From: Zea mays
Taxonomy: Eukaryota > Streptophyta > Magnoliopsida > Poales > Poaceae
Assembly: GCF_902167145.1 (NCBI RefSeq)
Contig: NC_050097.1
Span: 39,664,095 to 39,728,094, forward strand
Direction of reading: 5' to 3'
DNA: 64,000 nt
Part shown: positions 34,471 through 46,400 of the stretch, piece by piece
Numbering within the stretch: position 1 is the first letter of the stretch
Layout of the letters: every line of letters begins with the position of its first letter
Notes under the pieces: model-generated
The model's database searches: none
What the model was told of the DNA's origin: nothing
Seen by the model: only the letters and a program-made list of their open reading frames with translations
Program-made: the position numbers and the translations under genes

Positions 34471-34560
34471 CAAGCAACTCTCTAGCATTTTCAATCACTA
34501 TCTCAACGGCTACCTTTTTGCAAGAATAGAGCTCAGATTTTGACCATGAGGTATACCCTA

Positions 34561-36229
34561 CTCAATTCAACGGAGATATCTACTTTATCATTTTGGTGGT
34601 TGGCTTTGCAAACGTATCCTCGCTCCCATTTCCCTCTGCTGACTCCGTGGCCCCAAGCAGAATGACACACGGCTCAGCACAGCAGCCCGATATGTGCTGG
34701 TGCCAAAGTGTTTGGCTTTATCCAGGCGTGGGAGCCCCGGTGATGTGGCCCTGCGAGCGGAAGGGGTACACAGGTGGGGCCCTGACGACGTGGTGGTGCC
34801 GTCCAGCCGGGAATCTCATGGGACCGCGGTCTGTGCACCACGACAATTGTTTTGGATTCCGCACCACGGCGGGCGGGCGGGTGGGCGTGTCGACGGTGGG
34901 TCACGGTCAGAGCTGTGGACTTGAGAGTGGGTGGGTGGAGGTGGTGACTAGCGGTTGCTCCTATCAGGCTATCATGCCCGCCAAACTCCGATCACGCAGC
35001 CCCCTTATCGTTATCCGCACCGTGAATTCGTCTCAGTCTCACCCCTGGTGTGATCTGAGTCTGACCCTAATCCTATGGCGCCAGCTAATCAGCTGCTACC
35101 TGCTATGCTAGTAGTAGTATTTGCCAAGTTGGAGCGCACAGGGATATATATATTACTAGACTAGAGAGTGGAGAAGGTATATCCTTGCCATTTTGTTTTC
35201 GATTTCCTCCTTTGTCTAATAAAAAAAATTGAATTAGACTAGTACATTATTATATGGGTCGCTGTCCGTGTGTTCATCTATTCCCACTCATACAAAAGGC
35301 GGATCCCATTTGGCTTCTAAATTTCCACTCAATCAACATTATTGGGAGGCGTATAACACTTCCATTGGTCATAATTAAGGTTGAACTGCAGCCACTTTAG
35401 AAATGGGCAGAGGCTTTCCTATGTGCCATTATAAAAAACTATGATTTTATATAAGATATTAAAATTTTGATCGCCTATACATGCCGTTAATCTGATTTCT
35501 CTCTCTCTCCATACCGCTTCAATTGTATCGTATTTGGCTCTAGCAGTACAAACTACGGTACAAATAGTCTAAAACACCCTCAACTCTGAATATACTATTG
35601 TTCTAAAGGGGGAAAAATATATACCAACTCGAGATCCAATACCACTTGATATAGACATGTTTTGATCTTCTAATAGATATGGTACCTTCGATTAATGGAG
35701 AACTCGATATTCGCGGTATAGGCTTCAAACCAAGTATAATTTAGAACACACAATTGTACACCACTACTTTATTGGTTATTAACCAAGCACAATGTGATTG
35801 ACCTTGCCGAAAAGGCTTCCCTACAAGTGAGACGAGAACATAGGCAAAAATAAGATATATGAAAAATGAAATTACAAGTATGTAGGAAGTATATGAGTTG
35901 ACAATATGTTCAAAGAACTGGTCAACATAGTCTGACAAGATCAAAAGTAGGGCACTTAGTTAACAACAATCAATCTCGACGATACAAGTGTGGCAAATAA
36001 TGCATGTTTCATGAGGGAAAAAATGCAATCAAACCCTAACCCTAATAAGATCGGTGGTGGCTAATTATAGGGCCTTAGGCATCATTCCCCTGAGTGTGCC
36101 CCTAATGGGTTCTAAGATGATACAAGGCCCAACAGACCAAAAGATGATGCCACACACACCATGATAGATTCTAGATGTTTACTGGTTTCGATGGTTCTCA
36201 TTGACTTAGAATGAATTTTAATGTCAAAC
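34561..36229. other. intergenic stretch, nothing assignable
   Basis: 34600-35110 is GC-rich and the rest AT-rich. No coding frame with domain character was seen. Confidence 0.5.
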
Positions 36230-36812
36230 TAAATCCATTTGTTAGCTTATCAAAGTATATTTCCATGCTTATGTGGATCATCGAAAATGGAGTCCATATA
36301 CATATGTGTCAATTTTTTATGTGTGCTGCTCTTGAACTACAAGATGACATGGACTTGATTTGAGTCTCCACCTTGGTGACTCGAACCAGATAAGCTTTGA
36401 ACCTCCTCGATTTGGGCATCCTTGCTGATCTCTTTGACCTCCACATGATTCTCCAAGCACTATTATATTAATGGAGGTCATGTCCTCATCACTCATATTC
36501 TTTGTAGAGTTGAGAAGAGTTTTCCTGCTGGTGAATCATAATATGTGCCACAATATTATGGATCTCCTTTCTCACAGCTTAGGTGTGTTGCTTAGAGGGA
36601 ATAGCTAAGTTAATGTCGTCAATATCTCCTTTCAATGGGTAATACTCAAGCATGATATGCTCCTTGCAAGTGCACTCGAGAGAGTCGATGAGCTTAGTTA
36701 ATCATTGACAATTTCATCATAAGCCTTCTTATGAGACTCATCAAGATCTTCATAGGTGACCGGTTCTCCAACTCCTAATGGGCTAATATTAGAGAAATCA
36801 CCAAACATGGTT
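36230..36812 (-). pseudogene. decayed retroelement gag-like fragment
   Basis: The minus strand opens MFGDFSNISPLGVGEPVTYE, then DLDESHKKAYDEIVND and a stop. This resembles the N-terminal part of some maize gypsy gag proteins. Downstream pieces are in changing frames with many stops. No LTRs were identified around it. Confidence 0.35.
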
Positions 36813-36904
36813 GATCATGACTACTTAGAGCTTATGGTGTCGGCGAAGATCATTGCCGACACCATGCGTTGGCCCTAGACCGACTACTTCACATGCGTCG
36901 GCCT

Positions 36905-36930
36905 AAACTCTAAACCCTAAACCCTATAAA
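36905..36930 (+). promoter_or_regulatory. telo-box-like repeats and TATA box ahead of the U2-like copy
   Basis: CTAAACCCTAAACCCTATAAA combines two AAACCCTA telo-box units with TATAAA at 36925-36930, about 30 bases before the U2-like start. At about -67 there is TTCACATGCG, only weakly similar to the plant snRNA upstream element. Confidence 0.45.
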
Positions 36931-36954
36931 AGGGGTTAGACTCCTATTGGACCC

Positions 36955-37045
36955 ATAACTTTCTCAACCTTTTGGCTCAGATAAGGTGTAATATCTAATA
37001 TGTGGACCATATGTTTATTCCAATATTAAATTTATTTTTATATGC
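36955..37045 (+). pseudogene. U2 snRNA-like copy with internal deletion
   Basis: The stretch ATAACTTTCTCAACCTTTTG, then GCTCAGATAAGGTGTAATAT, CTAATATGTGGACC and finally AATATTAAATTTATTTTTA follows plant U2 snRNA over most of its 5' half. About 20 nt are absent between GTGTA and ATATCT, which removes the branch-point pairing GTAGTA and stem IIa. The stem at 37013-37033 is scrambled. It would not work as U2. Retained promoter spacing suggests a DNA-level duplicate rather than a retrocopy. Confidence 0.7.
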
Positions 37046-38139
37046 ATTAAATATGATTGTGTGGCGTCGCAACATACGTACTCTGTACTAGTTAAGTATG
37101 AAATTGTGTGTATTTAGATGAAAATTGTGAAACCAAACTAAAAGTAGGTAGGGAGTGAATCAATGGCAGGTAGGGAGTAAACGGACCGAGTTTGTGTAAG
37201 TGTGTGTTCGGTTGTCCAGAAATGGACATAAAATCGTTTAAGGTGATCAAAACTTATATAAATTAGAGAAATAAATAGGCTATAAATTATTCCATAACTC
37301 CATTCCCGAGAAAGACAAACGGCCCCTAAAGGCTACTCGTACCTGAGAGAATAAGCAGATCTGATGCAGAATCACAGATTATATTTATTTTTTCTCTGGG
37401 ATGATAAGAGCATATCTGAGAGCTCTGCAGAAGTCTCCCATAAATCAAGTTTTTGGGGAGAACATACAAAACGTGTCTCCAACAGTTCTCCTAAAATATT
37501 CCTAACCTTTTCATAGCTTTTAAAACTCTCTCATTTGTAGCTATAAATAAGGTTTTTTTTCTTCCGAGAAACGATCTACTGTTTTAAGGAATCTGTGAAA
37601 GGATTAAAATATATCCACTAATTTTTAAGATATTTCTTAAAACTGATTTTCAGAAATTATTTTCTGGAGAGTTCTTGGAAATGATCTACTCGAACCCGGT
37701 CCGTGTCGATGAGCTTGTGTGCCCAGTGCCCGCTCTCGATCATTCACAGGTGCCACACTCGCATGCGCCGACAACAATCATATTTTAACCACTAGCTGCT
37801 GTAATTCCGCGATAAAAAAATATACGTTTGAGCAATGAGCAGTTCATTTTTTTAGGATCATAGCCCATGATACGATGCCTGCTGCGCTGCCATGCCGAAA
37901 TATTCTCCTCGTATATGTGACAAGCAGGACAGACAAAAGTGCCTTCTGGTGCATGGACAACTGAGCATGACCAGTACTATTGGTTTTTCGACTTCTTGAG
38001 AAAAAAAAGAGAAATCAAAATAGCGTGTATGCGGAGCCATCTTTGCTAATATGGTCTACAACCAGATTTTTATATATATGATCGTATAAAATATTATTTT
38101 GTATTTTAAGATAACAGTAAATCTGTCACTACTTTGGCA
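37046..38139. other. AT-rich intergenic stretch, no gene
   Basis: Only short frames occur. A stretch at about 37205-37335 has weak inverted ends (GTGTGTTCGGTTG and CGAGAAAGACAAACGG) but no clear target duplication. Confidence 0.45.
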
Positions 38140-38330
38140 TGCATTTAAAAATACATATAAAAAAGAGTGTAATGTCATATGTTTTAGAGTCGAAAAAATG
38201 CACTGCCACATCTTAGCTGATGACATACGTTTTTTTTTGAAAAAACACATAAAAAAGAGTGTAATGACTAATGACATGTTTTAGAGTAGAAAAAAAATGC
38301 ACCGCAACATGTGAGCTGCTACCTGAGTTT
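38140..38330. repeat. imperfect tandem duplication, about 100 bp
   Basis: The motif AAAAAAGAGTGTAATG followed by ATGTTTTAGAGT and AAAAATGCAC occurs at about 38158 and again at about 38252, with indels. Confidence 0.6.
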
Positions 38331-39320
38331 CACGTGGTGTTAACAATGGAGTAATTTCTGTCACATGGATAATGCTGCTCTACCCCTTTTTACTTACTAG
38401 GAGGTAATGCCTAAAAAATATGAGCCGTTGATTTTTTTACCTTTTATTTTGAAATTAATCATTTAACTAATACAGGAAAAGAGAAACGAAACATTGTCAG
38501 ATCCCCACGTCACACAGGAGACAACGAGCGAGGGCACCTTCTTTCCATGCACACCCTTTTTCACCTGGCGTGTCTCCTTCCTTCTTTTATGGTTGTACAC
38601 TTGTAATCTTTCTTTAATTTCTTTTTATAGATTTTAACTTATTTCTACAGATAATTAAATACCATGTACGTAGGTATAGTTTTGATTATGTTTGATACAT
38701 TAGTAAACCACTAAAATATTTATTAATAATTATGTTATTTGTTGTGTTTCTTTAAACCAAATGTGTACGTATGACACATATAGCTTATGTTAATTAAATT
38801 ATGTCATAACTAAAGTTGTACAAATAAAAAGATTTTACCACAGTTAAGTAAATCGTGCACGCATCAACTAGATCTAAAGAAATAATTTTATACTTAAGTT
38901 TACACAAATTACAATTCAATAAATATATATTTCAGCTATCCTAGGAAGTAAATAGGTGATTTTGGCCATCCACTCTAATCAAGTAAATGGTCACATTTTT
39001 TTACGAGTACCACAACAAGCCTCCTATCACATTTTTATTAGTAGGTCCATAATGTAATAAGAGAGCTTAATGTACGATTTTGTGATAGGCGCACCTTGAC
39101 TGCAATGTCATGTAGATTTATGGCTTGTTGTGTGCGAGATGGGATTCCGTACTTCAACATCATTTTACAACGACATCTACCAGAAAATGTTACATGAAAA
39201 CAGTTTCAACTAATTCAAGCTAGTTTCTTTTTTTTGGGGGTAAAAATGTTTTGAGGAGAAGGTTTAAACCGAGCCTGCTTTTTATTGAGCAAGATAAGCT
39301 ACTGTATCATATGAGAAAGA
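38331..39320. other. AT-rich intergenic stretch, no gene
   Basis: No coding frames, RNA genes or clear transposon ends were seen. Confidence 0.45.
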
Positions 39321-39645
39321 ATATAGACCAAAATGCTATTTGTAGAATCTGAAATTTATTAATAGACACCTAATCGAAGTGTATGTTTCCTCGGTTCTAA
39401 AGTAGTTGAACCCAGAAAGTTTTTAAAAAAATAAAAAAGTTGTGATGAAAGAAAATAACAAGAGAGATAGAAAGAATTGTGAAATGATAGATCTAGACCA
39501 AAACCTTTTTTTGTATAATCTAAAATTTAATAATTATTTACTTCGATGGTTCTAAAATAGTTTAATAAAAAAATAAAGGAAATGAAAAAGGTTGATGAAA
39601 ATAAAATAAAGAGAGATAGAAACATTTGTGAAATGATTTTTTATC
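39320..39645. repeat. imperfect tandem duplication, about 145 bp
   Basis: Two diverged copies share TAGACCAAAA, GGTTCTAAA(G/A)TAGTT and GAGAGATAGAAA followed by TTGTGAAATGA. They lie just upstream of the amine oxidase promoter. Confidence 0.6.
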
Positions 39646-39823
39646 CCATTATACATACACAAACACAAAATCGGAGTAGATTCCAGAATTTTCCAGGCCA
39701 ATTAGTACCCGTCGCCTTAATGCAAAAGCGATAACCTAATCGCAACAAGAATAGAAAAATGAAAACGCAAAAAAAAAAAACAGAACAATCCAGCCCATCC
39801 ACAGCGCCTTTCCCCTGCCTTTC

Positions 39824-39830
39824 TATAAAA
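39824..39830 (+). promoter_or_regulatory. TATA box of the copper amine oxidase gene
   Basis: TATAAAA stands at the switch from AT-rich intergenic to C-rich leader. Transcription probably starts near 39855, giving a leader of about 370 bases. Confidence 0.6.
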
Positions 39831-40151
39831 TCCACGTGAGGCCCCGACGCATCGCTCTCCAAATCACTCGACGCAGCAGGCAGCACACAACCCAACACTA
39901 CTCTCCCTCCCAGTCTCGCCAACGCCACCACCCCCACCATTCCAAACCCCCGTCTCCCACCGGCTGCCGTTTCCCTCCCCCCTCCCTCCCTGCCTCCCTC
40001 GGCGGCTCCTCGCGGACGGAGAGAACCCCGCTCCCTTGCCTAGGGTTCCCGGAACCCTAGCCCCGATCCGTACGCGCGAGGGTCCCCGGCGACGAGGAGG
40101 CTGCTGTGAGGGGAGGGGGCAGAAGGCGCGGGAGGCGGAGGCCTGTGCTGT

Positions 40152-40409
40152 ATGTCAGATCGTGGGAGCCGGCGAGGCGGAGGCGGAGGAGGAGACTACG
40201 GACACGGTCAGCTCGCGAACCCGCTCCAATGGCCGCAGCTAAGGAAAAGGCGTCGGTATGCTGCCGCGATGCGCCCGCGCGTGTCGCTGGCGCCCCAGTC
40301 GTCCCCATGCGCGCGATCGCCGCGTCCCCGGTCGGCAAGGTCGTCGCCCTCGCCGCGGGAGGCGGTGAGCGCGTTTCTGCGTCGGCTGCTGGCTCAAGCG
40401 GCGCCGTGA
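40152..40409 (+). other. upstream open frame overlapping the amine oxidase start
   Basis: An ATG at 40152 in the leader opens an 85-codon Arg/Ser/Pro-rich frame that passes over the main ATG (40229) in another frame. Its context (CTGTATGT) is weak, so most ribosomes may scan past it. It could reduce translation of the main protein. It has no protein-like features itself. Confidence 0.5.
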
Positions 40410-43400
40410 TCGAGGAGATCGCCGCGGTCCAGCCCACCACCGCGAAGGCATCCTCCAAAGGTAGCCGCCCGTAATCGCCGCTACCTCCCTCCATCTCCTT
40501 GGAATCTATTGATTGAGTCACGACTAATGTTACGGGAGTTCCCTGCCGTGCATGGATCTTAAATTAGGTGAGGCATGCCATGATGGGTGTTTCTGCCGAT
40601 CACGATTTTTGGTGAGCTTAGATGTTGATTGTGGAAACGCAATCTGGTAGCAGTCCATCGTTTCGTGCGCATGCAAAGCAGAGGATGCAGATTAGCTTGT
40701 AGGATCTGCCAGGTTCAGATACGTGGATGATATTTGCACCAACAATATAGGAGTAGTTCTCGTGTGCATACGACCAGATTGTACATATTAGTAGGTCTTG
40801 AAATCTGGGCGCGTGGAAAATTATATCTTGTAGAGGCAAATTGTGGTTTACTCTGACTGGCTAACAGGTTAAGTGATGATTGGAGCACGGGTTTGATGTG
40901 ATGTCTAAGACCACGGAGCCATACTAGTCGGTCTTAGCTGTCACAAATATAAAAATATAGTCACGCTTTGTAGCCTACCGTTCATAACTGTGCAACAGTT
41001 TGGTGCTCCAATTTTTCCTCTCTCTTTGATCACTAGTTGTAGTGATCAACTTGTTTTTTACTTCCGCATATGACGAGGTTTCCGCCTTTCCGGTAGGTAA
41101 GTGATCAAAATCTCCCAACCTGGATAAATGATGTCAGCTTGCCGACGGACGCATATGCTGTATGTTTTTAAGTTCTTTTTTGGATCATATATATATGTCA
41201 ACAGAGTTTTTGGCATTCGCCACTAGCTTAGCTGGCGTAGCATGCTGTTTCACCCAGTTCACATGGTGCGCTGTGAGCTCGTCTCATTGTGTTCGTAGTA
41301 GCGTTTTCGGGGATTCTGAATTGATGAGGTGCACGCTAGTTTCCCCTGTATTGTTGTCTAGCCTGTCTGCATGCTGCTACCCCTGTAAGGTTCACAGGAT
41401 GCTCGAGGTGATGCTGACTTCGATGTTGTTTTTCTATATGTAACAGGAAAATGACATTATATCAACCTTAACTTTTGTGTCAAGTATGAACCAAAAATAT
41501 AATTAAGGATTTGAGAGATCCTTTTTGATATTCTCTTATGAGCAGATGTACTTTCTGTAGAAAGTGTAACAGTTTTTTTTACAAACGTGGAAAGTATAAA
41601 TGATTTTTTTTTCACAAAAAACTGTCTGAATAGTACCTTTTAAATGATGTGACATGTTTCTGTGAAAATAACCATTTTACATTTATAAACCACTAGATTT
41701 TTATTCCTGTTGACCATCAACTTTATTATGAAGAAGTGAAGTATGAGCAATGGTTGATACTATGTGCCTAATCTAATGAGGTCATAGTGTTGGTGATTTT
41801 GTCGTTGCTGTGAACTGAAAAAAGGACATAAGTTAGATGCCTAGAGCCAGGACATGGGCACTGTTGGTTTGGTACTTTGGTTACACAATATTTTTAAGTG
41901 AGAATTGGATATTTGCCATTACAACAAAAGGATTTCACAAAATTGCCATCAGACCCATATTTTAGACTTAGATGAACCCGCAATTTATAGATACAATGCT
42001 AATTATAAAAGGATGCAATGTTTTGAGTGGCAAATACCAATTATTTCATTTTTAAGACTTTCATTTATACTGCATGGTCAACGCTATTACCGTTTCTTAT
42101 CTATTGCTGTAGAGAGAGGTGAACAACAATATATGTCTATTAGTTGGTACCTCGTCTGACCCCTGATAAGCATGTGCCAAATTATCTATTTTGAAAGCTT
42201 GACCTATGCTAAAATTCTCATTCTATTCATGGTTCTTTGTGATTGGTCCATGTGTATTAAAGGTGTTTGTGTAAGAAGTTCATTATGCATCACCTGCCTC
42301 ATATTCTTCCTTATTGGTCATCACCAAAAGTGGACAAGCCTGCTTGACATGGTTCTCTGTATTTACCATTTTCAACAGCCTATAACCTAGATAGACACAT
42401 ACTATTTGAAATGTGTACCATGTGTTAACTGAACTACTGTTTATCTTGAGAAAAAAATGCAGGGATACCAATAATGACAAGAGCCCAGAGGTGTCACCCT
42501 TTGGACCCATTATCTGCTGCTGAAATTGCAGTTGCTGTAGCAACTGTAAGAGTTGCTGGAAGATCTCCTGAGGTATGCCAACATAATTTATACGTAGGCT
42601 TTTCCATGCAATCTTGAAAATAAGAAGTTGACAATAAAAGTTCTATGGTCGTAGGAAAGAGACAGCATGCGCTTTGTTGAAGCTGTGCTGTTGGAGCCAG
42701 AAAAGAATGTTGTGGCACTGGCCGACGCCTACTTCTTTCCACCTTTCCAACCATCACTGCTCCCTAGAAGCAAAGGTTCTGCTGTTATTCCAAGCAGGCT
42801 ACCTCCTAGGAGGGCCAGACTTGTTGTCTATAACAAACAATCAAATGAGACAAGTATTTGGATAGTGGAACTATCTGAAGTGCATGCCGCTACTAGGGGT
42901 GGACATCACAGAGGGAAGGTGATATCATCTGAAGTTATTCCGGATGTTCAACCTGCCATGGTATGTTGACTGATTTTGTTCAGAATTCTTCATGCCTTGT
43001 GACTATTTGTCTCAATCTGCTGATGACTTGGTTCATGTAAATGTATGTAATGGTCTATTATTATTTCACTATGGTATCTGTTTGTTTTTTCAAACATTCA
43101 TGTTACCGAGCTAGTTGAATTTATGGAAGCTATGAGAAGTGGTGTGGATGGCATGGATCGTGTTACTCAACTATTTTAAAATTTTATCTGCTATTTATTT
43201 TTTTTTATCTTTGACAGGATGCTATGGAGTATGCTGAATGTGAGGCTACTGTCAAAAGTTATCCTCCATTTATTGAAGCTATGAAGAGAAGAGGTGTGGA
43301 TGACATGGATCTTGTTATGGTGGATGCTTGGTAATTTATATATAAGGGCTTTCTTGGGCTAAAATTTTCCTATTTTGCTATGTTTCAACTTGCATCATCA

Positions 43401-46400
43401 TATTTGTAAATTGAAAGGAAAGTTATTAAATTGTCAGGTGTGCTGGCTACTACAGCGAAGCTGATGCTCCTAGTCGCAGACTTGGCAAGCCTTTGATATT
43501 TTGCAGAACTGAGAGTGATAGCCCCATGGAGAATGGTTATGCTCGTCCTGTAGAAGGAATCCATGTTGTTGTTGATATGCAGAATAATGCTGTGATAGAG
43601 TTTGAAGATAGGAAGTTGGTTCCTCTACCCCCTCCAGATCATTTGAGAAACTATACTCCTGGGGAGACAAGAGGAGGTGTTGATCGAAGTGATGTAAAAC
43701 CACTTATCATCAATCAGCCTGAGGGTCCAAGTTTTCGAATTAATGGCTATTTTGTGGAATGGCAGAAGGTAATTGTTTGTTGAACTGCAGTGCTAGTATT
43801 AACATAATGTCTTCTGAAATAAATAACACTTAATGGTTATGGCAGTGGAACTTCCGTATTGGCTTCACCCCCAAAGAGGGTTTGGTTATCTATTCTGTTG
43901 CTTATGTTGATGGTAGCCGTGGACGTAGACCTATAGCACATAGGCTGAGCTTTGTTGAGATGGTTGTTCCTTATGGAGATCCAAGTGAACCACATTATCG
44001 CAAGAATGCATTTGATGCTGGAGAAGATGGACTTGGAAAAAATGCTCATTCTCTTAAGAAGGTTATTTTATTCAGTTCTTGATGTGTATACTTTGACGTT
44101 CAAAATTTTTCTTTGATTTGACTATGCTCTTTAACCTTTTTGTGCAGGGATGCGATTGCTTGGGCTACATAAAATATTTTGATGCACATTTCACAAACTT
44201 CACTGGTGGTGTGGAGACAATTGAGAACTGTGTTTGTTTGCATGAGGAGGATCATGGGATCCTTTGGAAACATCAAGACTGGAGAACTGGTTTAGCAGAA
44301 GTAAGGCGGTCAAGGAGGCTCACTGTTTCATTTATCTGTACAGTTGCAAACTATGAGTATGGTTTTTACTGGCACTTCTATCAGGTAATATTTCATTTCC
44401 TCTTATAATGTTACAAAGTAAGTACCATTTACCTACAATACCCAATATATATATTATCTATACAAGTTGATTACCGCTCACTGATGGGTTTTAGTGATTA
44501 AATGTTCTTAAAAATTTCTGAAGCTTTTTCCGCGATCATGTCTAAGCACATTTTTCTTAAAAATGTTACTTCATTTCAAAGGAATTGAAATTTACTCAAT
44601 AGAGTAGGTTATTTGGTTTGGAATTTGACATTCCACCACTTTCCCAACTTATAGATATAAGCCTATAACACGCTCATAGGATGATGTGTAGAAATTGATT
44701 TTATGTATATATTTCTATTTTCTACTCTGCAACTTATAACACGCTATTCGGCTCACTACTCTATAGTAGAAATTTAACATATAAATATCTTCCACATATG
44801 GCCAACATTAATATACGATTAAATTATGTATACCATATTAGCTTAATTGTTCTATGCCTAAATTAGGATTATTAGAATGGAATTCAATTCTAAGGATCCA
44901 AACGGGGACTAAGAGGAAATAATTTTCTGAAGCTTCAAAGTTTTGTAATTATTTGTTGATCCTCTTGGTTGCAGGATGGGAAAATAGAGGCAGAAGTAAA
45001 GCTTACTGGAATTCTCAGTTTAGGGGCCTTGATGCCTGGGGAATCGAGGAAATATGGCACAACTATTGCCCCTGGTCTGTATGCACCAGTTCATCAGCAT
45101 TTCTTTGTTGCCCGTATGGACATGGCTGTTGATTGCAAACCTAATGAAGCTCATAACCAGGTTGGGGGTTGCCATCTATTTGCACCTTTTTTTTAATCAA
45201 TCAAATCGCTCACAAAAATCGTTTGCAATCTGAATGGGACCACACAAAATTCAATTATATATTTACATTAGATACACGAAGGGCAGACCTGTTGCTGGGA
45301 AAAGGTTTGCCTCAATTTGCCCCTTCCTAGGCCATAAGTGTATGCTTTGTAGACCTTAAGTGTGTAAAAGTAATTACCACTGCACATTGCATGATATCAA
45401 TCTGTCTTCATCCAATGGAGATCCCTGTATTCCATATTGAAGCCATTGTGATTGATCATTTTTCGTGCAGGTGGTTGAGGTTAATGTTAAAGTGGAAAGT
45501 GCAGGCACACATAATGTGCATAATAATGCTTTCTATGCTGAAGAGAAGTTGCTCAAATCTGAGTTGCAAGCAATGCGTGATTGCGACCCTTCATCTGCCC
45601 GCCACTGGATTGTAAGAGCTGTTTTTCTTGTTTTAACCTTTTGTTATTCCTACCAGTACTGTTGTACCATTACATTATGCATTTAATACCTGTTCATTAT
45701 CTTTATGCTTATGCAATTCAATAACGATGGCAATAACTGACTTAGCTGCTCTCTTTTGAGTTGTGACAACGGATGCATTTTTCTTTTGTCCTTTGCATGT
45801 TCGTTAGTATTTGTATCACTAATGATCTTGTCTCAACCAAGCCATGTTTAGGACTGATCCAACTCTATAAAAGTTGATGTAGTTGGTGGAACATGTCGTT
45901 AGGTTCTCTAGAAAATAGTGGAGCTAGAGTTATAAACTTTTAAAAGACATTTAAACAAGTCATTTTGTTTATTATTTAGATTTAAAAATATTTTTAAAAA
46001 CTATTTAAATTTAAATTATAGCTCCACTCTGGATCTGGAATCTGGAGCCATCCCAAACACCATGTCCTTAATAGATGTCGTGAGAAGACAAATCACAAAT
46101 ACAGCCAAAATAAATTTAATGTGTGCGCTATCCTGCCAGCTCATTTTACTTTGCATTCCTTTCAGGTACGCAACACACGAACTGTGAATCGGACGGGGCA
46201 GCCAACTGGCTACAGGCTCGTACCTGGTTCGAACTGCCTGCCTTTGGCTCTGCCTGAGGCGAAATTTCTGAGGAGGGCTGGGTTCTTGAAGCACAACCTC
46301 TGGGTCACTCAATACAAGCGTGGCGAGATGTTCCCTGGAGGGGAGTTTCCCAACCAGAATCCTCGCATCCATGAGGGTCTGCCAACATGGGTCAAGAATG

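Larger units (their letters stand above)
29129..34475 (-). mobile_element. gag-only Ty3/gypsy element with an antisense gene (Grande-like), target duplication CAAGC
   Basis: LTRs of 644 bp each (29134-29777 and 33827-34470) are flanked by CAAGC (29129-29133, 34471-34475). A primer binding site TTGGCGCCCACC touches the right LTR on the minus strand, so the element runs minus. It encodes one gag frame and no protease, reverse transcriptase or integrase. On the opposite strand it carries a spliced frame. Four substitutions separate the LTRs (29423/34116, 29465/34158, 29506/34199, 29638/34331), a divergence of about 0.6%. It is nested in the hAT transposase. The resemblance to Grande is tentative. 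Confidence 0.92.
27288..34560 (-). mobile_element. Ac-like hAT transposon relic, split by a gypsy insertion
   Basis: The left end TAGGGATGAAAACGGGAC is the typical terminus of Ac-type hAT elements. It is followed by subterminal repeats of the CGGATACGGGAC kind to about 27490. Inward lies a minus-strand transposase relic. The element is interrupted by an LTR retrotransposon (29134-34470), and transposase sequence resumes at 34471. The other terminus was not found before sequence changes near 34560, so the 5' half is missing. Confidence 0.8.
27974..34560 (-). pseudogene. hAT transposase (zf-BED/RICESLEEPER type), interrupted and frameshifted
   Basis: Read on the minus strand from 34560: a piece ends VAVEIVIENARELL (34560-34471), then the gypsy insertion. 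From 29133 it continues VCDGKFFHVRCANHILNLVA and ALSLDVATRWNSTYIMIRDV, the RNase-H-like core. Near 28732-28738 a run of seven T on the coding strand shifts the frame; then SGTSYPTANHFFRKFSEIKM follows and the hAT dimerisation domain with STVASESAFSSGGRIVDAFR near 28080. Removing the insertion and one target duplication joins the two sides in frame, showing the transposase was readable there when the retroelement landed. The BED zinc finger and N-terminus are absent. It is non-functional. Confidence 0.85.

Noticed and set aside
34593..35111. 172-codon plus frame
   Set aside because: GC-rich sequence with Trp/Arg-rich translation and no motif; likely random.
36905..36926. Interstitial telomere
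   Set aside because: Only two to three CCCTAAA units; better read as telo-box promoter motifs.
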